Shown here: one piece after another, positions 59,117 to 64,000 of the stretch
How positions within the stretch are numbered: the stretch's first letter is position 1
How the letters are laid out: the number at the start of each line of letters is the position of its first letter
NCBI GenBank assembly: GCA_963932465.1
Contig: OZ010786.1
Coordinates: 268,678,411 to 268,742,410, forward strand
DNA: 64,000 nucleotides
Origin: Maratus speciosus
Taxonomy: Eukaryota > Arthropoda > Arachnida > Araneae > Salticidae
Direction of reading: 5' to 3'
The notes under the pieces: model-generated
Database searches by the model: none
Seen by the model: the letters and a program-made list of their open reading frames with translations, nothing else
What the model was told of the DNA's origin: nothing
Position numbers and translations under genes: made by a program

Positions 59117-60401
59117 AACAAGTTGGAAATTGCTCGTCAAACGTGGCAAATGAGGTGCGTTCGTACTATAACTAGTTTTATAATTATTTTTTGCACCCCA
59201 TATTGTACTGAATGTATACTTTTTTGCACTTCATGAAGCGCATAGTCTGATACATCATTAAAATGCACTTCCAATAATTTTTTCCCATTCCCCGTAATGT
59301 AACGGAACACTTTTGACTGTCCCTGTAATTAAACTATACATCCGATTTTCCTAAAATTTGAAATAGATCAACAAAACTTTGCAACAATTATATCTTTAAA
59401 ATTTCAGACCATTCGGAAGGCTGTAATATCATTAAAATGCACTTGCAATAATTTTTCCCATTCCCCGTAATGTAACGGAACACTTTCGACTGTCCCTGTA
59501 ATTAAACTATACATCCGATTTTCCTAAAATTTGAAATAGCTCAACAAAACTTTGCAACAATTATATCTTTAAAATTTCAGACCATTCGGAAGGCTGTAAT
59601 ATCATTAAAATGCACTTGCAATAATTTTTCCCATTGGCCGTAATGTAAAGAAAAATTTTTGACTGTCCCTGTAATTAAACTATGCATCCGATTTTCCTAA
59701 AATTTGAAATGGCTCGACAAAATTTTGCAACAGTTATATCTTTAAAATTTCAGATCATTCGGAAGGCTCTAATATCATTAAAATGCACTTGCAATAATTT
59801 TTCCCATTGGCCGTAATGTAAAGAAAAACTTTTGACTGTCCCTGTAATTAAACTATACATCCGATTTTCCTAAAATTTGAAATGGCTCGACAAAATTTTG
59901 CAACAGTTATATCTTTAAAATTTCAGATCATTCGGAAGGCTCTAATATCATTAAAATGCACTTGCAATAATTTTTCCCATTGGCCGTAATGTAAAGAAAA
60001 ACTTTTGACTGTCCCTGTAATTAAACTATACATCCGATTTTCCTAAAATTTGAAATGGCTCGACAAAATTTTGCAACAGTTATATCTTTAAAATTTCAGA
60101 TCATTCGGAAGGCTCTAATATCATTAAAATGCACTTTCAATAATTTTTCCCATTGGCCGTAATGTAAAGAAAAACTTTTGACTGTCCCTGTAATTAAACT
60201 ATACATCCGATTTTCATAAAATTTGAAATGGCTCGACAAAATTTTGCAACAATCATATATTTGAAATTTCAGACCATTCGGTTGGGTAGTTTTTGCTCTG
60301 TTACATGCGGACAGACGGACGGACAGACGGACGGACAGACGGACGGACGGACTGAACGACGACTATAGGTGCTACGTATTTATATAATTACGAACGCACC
60401 T
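59117..60401 (+). mobile_element. Helentron/pearl-like element, family 1 copy 2
   Basis: Same ends as 42199-43316, with the subterminal AGGTGCGTTCGTA again exactly 36 bp inside the left boundary. Six tandem units start at 59419, 59592, 59765, 59938, 60111 and about 60284, all 173 bp apart. The later units are nearly identical. Then a GGACGGACAGAC microsatellite (60308-60351) and the terminal hairpin (60367-60401). Confidence 0.82.
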
Positions 60402-60494
60402 GAAAACGATTGTAGAAGAAATTAATAGAGCAAGGTATTTTACCTGTAAATGGTGACAGCTATTTAAAAAAAAAAAAAAAAAATGCGGGAAGGT

Positions 60495-60944
60495 AATTAG
60501 TCCAGGGGAAATGTACAAAAAAAGGGGGGTTACCTTACAAAAAATCGGGTAGAAGATTTTTTTTTTCTCAATTGTTTATAATGATGCCAACATGGAAAAA
60601 CCAAGTTTTCCAACAAAATTTCTTAAGGCTAAATTTTCTGTGGCCGAAAAACGACAAAATTTTGGGACTTTTTTCGATTTTTTTAAAATATCTCAATAGC
60701 CGTTGCAGTAGCATAATTTTTGTCAATTACAATATTAAAGAAAACAAAATTTTCTACAACTTTCATATTTACAATTTTTTTATACACCCAATAGCAAGCC
60801 CAGTACACCATTTCAAAAGTAAGACAATTTTTTCAATTTTCTTAAAAACCGTGAAAAACGTAGTTCTCCCCCCGATTATTCATATGTTTCCCACGGAATT
60901 AATCATGTATGTCATCTTCTATATATATTGGTAGCAGTAAATTA
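60495..60944. repeat. left arm of a 2.4-kb-spaced inverted repeat
   Basis: Inverse of 63378-63815 over about 440 bp: TAGTCCAGGGGAAATGTACA, AAAATCGGGTAGAAGATTTT, CCAACATGGAAAAACCAAGT and TTGGTAGCAGTAAATTA all have counterparts, with small indels. Confidence 0.9.
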
Positions 60945-63377
60945 TGTGTTTGAGGGCCAAAACTAGCCTTTCGGGGGGGGGGGGGGAGGGGGGCAAAATT
61001 CATGCTTATTTTGCCCCACCCCTCGTTAATTATTTTAATAAATTTCTAATAGCCAGATTTTGAAAATTTTAAGTGTGTAATCATTAAATACGTAATCAGA
61101 TTTTTCAAATATGGATTCATTAAAACCTTGAAAACCGAACCGAAATATATTCCGCTTTAAACAGGTTTCCATCTTAGAAGGTATAACTGATCATATTCTT
61201 TCTCTTAAAAATATATAATTTTCTCTTTAAGGACCGGATTCCGTATATGAAGATTTTATTTTCAAAAATTTTATGATAGTTGTAGTATTGAGGCGTTTAA
61301 TGTCATAGTTATATGAATTATGAGACTAAATTAGTCATACAAAGACATCATTAGATATCGACCTCGGTATCATATGAAAAAATAAATAAATATTAAAATT
61401 CAAGCAAGAATTCTGAAAAGAACACTTTTGTAGGTTTAACATGAGCGTGCAAATGTTTTCGCGTGAGACTTCACTACTCACGCGAAGAAACTGGAATGCT
61501 AAGGTTAAACCTATGGAAGCGTTCCTTTTACAATTTCTCGTTTGCAATTTAATAATTTTAAATGATTTTTTTTTTTTTTTTGAGGGACTTAGAAGTGCTG
61601 ACGTTGAATTCCAACTGTATTAGTGTTTACTTTTTCTATTTTGATTACAGTTTTTGTTATTTTTTATTTTTGGTCAGTTTTCCGGCTGCGAGACTTTTTT
61701 ATTCAAATTTCATATATATATATATATATACCAGGTCCGAAACTAGAGGGGACAGAGGGAGCATGTGCCCCGGGAGCCAGAGTGGAAGGCGAAGGGGCGC
61801 CAAATAAAGATTTTTTTTGTCGTTTGATACCAAAAAATATATAGTATGAAATTTGGCTAAAATTGTCTCACAGCCGGAAAATCCAAAATGCAAATTGAAC
61901 CAAATGCATTAAAACTGGATAACAGAATCCTGTTTTAAATGAAAAAAATTACATGTTAATCCAAAAGAAAATTTGAAACAAATGCATTAAAATAGGATAA
62001 CGGCATCCTGTCTTAAATGAAAAAAGTACAGAAAGAATACTAGCAATTGCAACTGCTGAGAGGGAAACCTGTATAAAACGGAATATTTTCGGTTCCCTTT
62101 TAAAGGTTTTAATGAATCAATATTAGGCAAAGCTGGTTACGCAGTTCAGCATTACGTATTTCATGATTACATTTAAATTTTAAAATAATTCGGCTATTAG
62201 AAAATAGTAAAATTCTTTTTGTAAATTTATTTTGCAGATACCTCGTTTATTCAGGATAATGATATTCTTTTGAAACGGGACGCTAATGATCCTACAACAG
62301 TGTCATCAAAGAGAAAAAATATTGTTAAATAGCCTGTAAAAAATTATTATTATTAAAATATATTTTCTCATTTAGCTTATTAAGTCATATTGCGTACCTC
62401 ACTTTATTATTGTGTAGGAAAAGTGGAGTTGCGACAGTGGATCAATGCCAAAATAAAAATGTTTATATGGTCTGCAATCATAAGTATATTGGTATTTCAT
62501 TTGATAAATGCTATCACTGAGATCATTAAACAGACATAGTTTCAAACCAGTGCATAATACAGAAAATTAGAATATTCCACAAAGTGTATTTTTCAACAAT
62601 CGAAGAAAGTTTTTCTGTTTAAGCTTTAAAGCAATTAATAGATAATCTTAAAGTTTTATATATTTTTGCATGCTAAAGTGATATAATCTCTTGTTCTATT
62701 TATTGATATAAGTAGGGAAAAACTGACAGTATTTATTAAAACTAATCTTTTAAATATTTTTATAGTGATCTCAAATATGTTATTGACAAAAATTTTTAAT
62801 TTTACAGGAGATAAATATATAACATCAGTCAGTAAAATAATCTGTTGTCATTTTTATTGTAGCTATTTTATAAGGTAAAAGCATTTCTTACATAAAATAT
62901 ATTTATTTTCTGAGTGCCTTCCCACCCCCATTTTATATGGAAGTATAATCCAATGTTTACTATCTTTAAAAAATGAAGCATTAAAATATATGTTATCAAT
63001 TGGTAAATAAAATATACCATTGTATGTTAAGTGTGTAATATGTGGAATAAAGTATGTTTTTCGCAAATTTTCATATCTATCCCATTGTTTCCTGGAAAAA
63101 TATGCATGCATTATAAAAATTATTACAATTACAAAATTATTAAAATTAAACAAAAATTCTTTCTTAATTGAAACTATAATACCAATAAGTTATTAAATAC
63201 TAAAGTATTCTTTTAAACAATGATTTGAAATTAACATTATACACACTTAAAATTACTGTCGATACGAAAATTGTTTTATTCATCTACACACTATCCTATT
63301 TTTAAAATTATATAATTTTATTGAATATAAAATGTATGTTATGATGAAAATAAAGACGTGGGTGTGCAAATAATATT
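60945..63377. other. spacer between the inverted arms
   Basis: No transposase recognised. Contains a G-run (60976-60993), a TA repeat (61711-61730), a hAT-like G/C-rich end at 61731-61800, and a direct pair GAAACAAATGCATTAAAATA / GAACCAAATGCATTAAAACT near 61900-61995. Confidence 0.5.
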
Positions 63378-63815
63378 TAATTTACTGCTACCAATTTTTA
63401 GAAGTTGACATACGTGATTAAATTCGTGGGAAACATATGAATAACCGGGAGAGAACTACGTTTTCACGGTTTTTAAGAAAATTGAAAAAATTGTCTTATT
63501 TTTGAAACGGCGTATTGCGCTTGCTGTTGAGTGTATAAAAAAGTTGTAAATATGAAAGTTGTAGAGAATTTTGTCTTCTTTAATATTGTAATTGACAAAA
63601 ATCATGCTACGGCAACAAGTATCGAGATATTAAAAAAAAATAAAAAAAAGTCCCAAAATTTTGTCGTTTTTTGGCCACAGAAAATTTAGCCTTAAGAAAT
63701 TTTGTTGGAAAACTTGGTTTTTCCATGTTGGCATCATTATAAACAAGTCAGAAAAAAAAATCTTCTACCCGATTTTTTGCAAGGTAAAATGTACATTTCC
63801 CCTGGACTAAATGTA
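63378..63815. repeat. right arm of the inverted repeat
   Basis: See left arm. The sequence after it (63820-63890, TTTAGTTCTAAATAGAAACT then ATAGATGGCGCTGCA) resembles the interior of the 39.3-40.3 kb palindrome (TTTAGTTCGAATTAC, ATAGATGGCCCTGC), so the element family may be related and may run past the window edge. Confidence 0.9.
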
Positions 63816-64000
63816 AAATGTCAGTATTTTTTTACCTCGATTTCCGACTTTAGTTCTAAATAGAAACTATAGATGGCGCTGCAAGCAGCGATGACCACCT
63901 CGGGAACTCAGCTTATGCTTTAGAGTGATAGTGCAATGCCGAGGGGCAGACCAAATCCACTAGCTGCTCGCGTTACAAATGACTTTTTCAATTCTTATAC

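Noticed and set aside
60495..63815. Polinton/Maverick element
   Set aside because: Long TIRs fit, but no DNA polymerase, integrase, ATPase, protease or capsid sequence was seen in the 2.4-kb interior.

Overview
This is an AT-rich eukaryotic window made almost entirely of transposable elements and their debris. The element set (Ty3/mdg4 with an arthropod-type Gag, BEL/Pao, Jockey/I-type LINEs with a C-terminal RNase H, Tc1, pogo/Tigger, hAT, piggyBac-type, Helitrons, tRNA-headed SINEs) and the AT-rich filler suggest an arthropod, perhaps a spider or other chelicerate. That placement is inference. Only one gene looks like a host gene: an intronless linker-histone-like protein with a long Arg/Ser tail at 2267-2728 on the minus strand.

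Layout. 1-1.8 kb: 3' end of a LINE and a Helitron scrap. 2.2-2.7 kb: linker-histone-like gene. 3.4-5.7 kb: two tRNA-like repeat arrays on either side of a 450-bp foldback. 6.7-10.4 kb: three inverted-repeat elements, one filled by a roughly 30-bp minisatellite. 11.1-16.8 kb: a Ty3-type LTR element on the minus strand; its left LTR is split by a Helitron, and the other LTR preserves the empty site. 18.6-20.9 kb: a hairpin holding a tRNA-like sequence, and a TA-flanked MITE. 22.3-28.6 kb: a hAT element with an exact 8-bp target duplication, itself carrying Helitrons of a second family. 28.9-32.1 kb: pogo remnant, then a Tc1-like element holding a SINE with 13-bp target duplications. 32.8-37.8 kb: a minus-strand Helitron containing two plus-strand relatives. 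39.3-41.7 kb: a 1,025-bp palindrome overlapping a long-inverted-repeat element. 42.2-43.3, 55.1-56.3 and 59.1-60.4 kb: three elements with the same Helentron/pearl-like plan. 44.6-49.7 kb: a LINE inside a TTAA-flanked piggyBac-like element inside an old Helitron. 50-64 kb: MITEs, tandem repeats, a Tigger pseudogene, a BEL/Pao fragment lacking its integrase core, and a 450-bp inverted-repeat pair 2.4 kb apart.

Nothing here forms a pathway. The content is a stratigraphy of insertions, several datable relative to one another because empty sites can be read from sister copies. The most notable observations are the doubly nested Helitron, the LTR/Helitron empty-site pair, the near-perfect 1-kb palindrome, and two unrelated element families sharing one plan: subterminal inverted repeat, 145-175 bp tandem array, ACAG/ACGG microsatellite, terminal hairpin. 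All repeat boundaries were read by eye; no alignment or database search was run.
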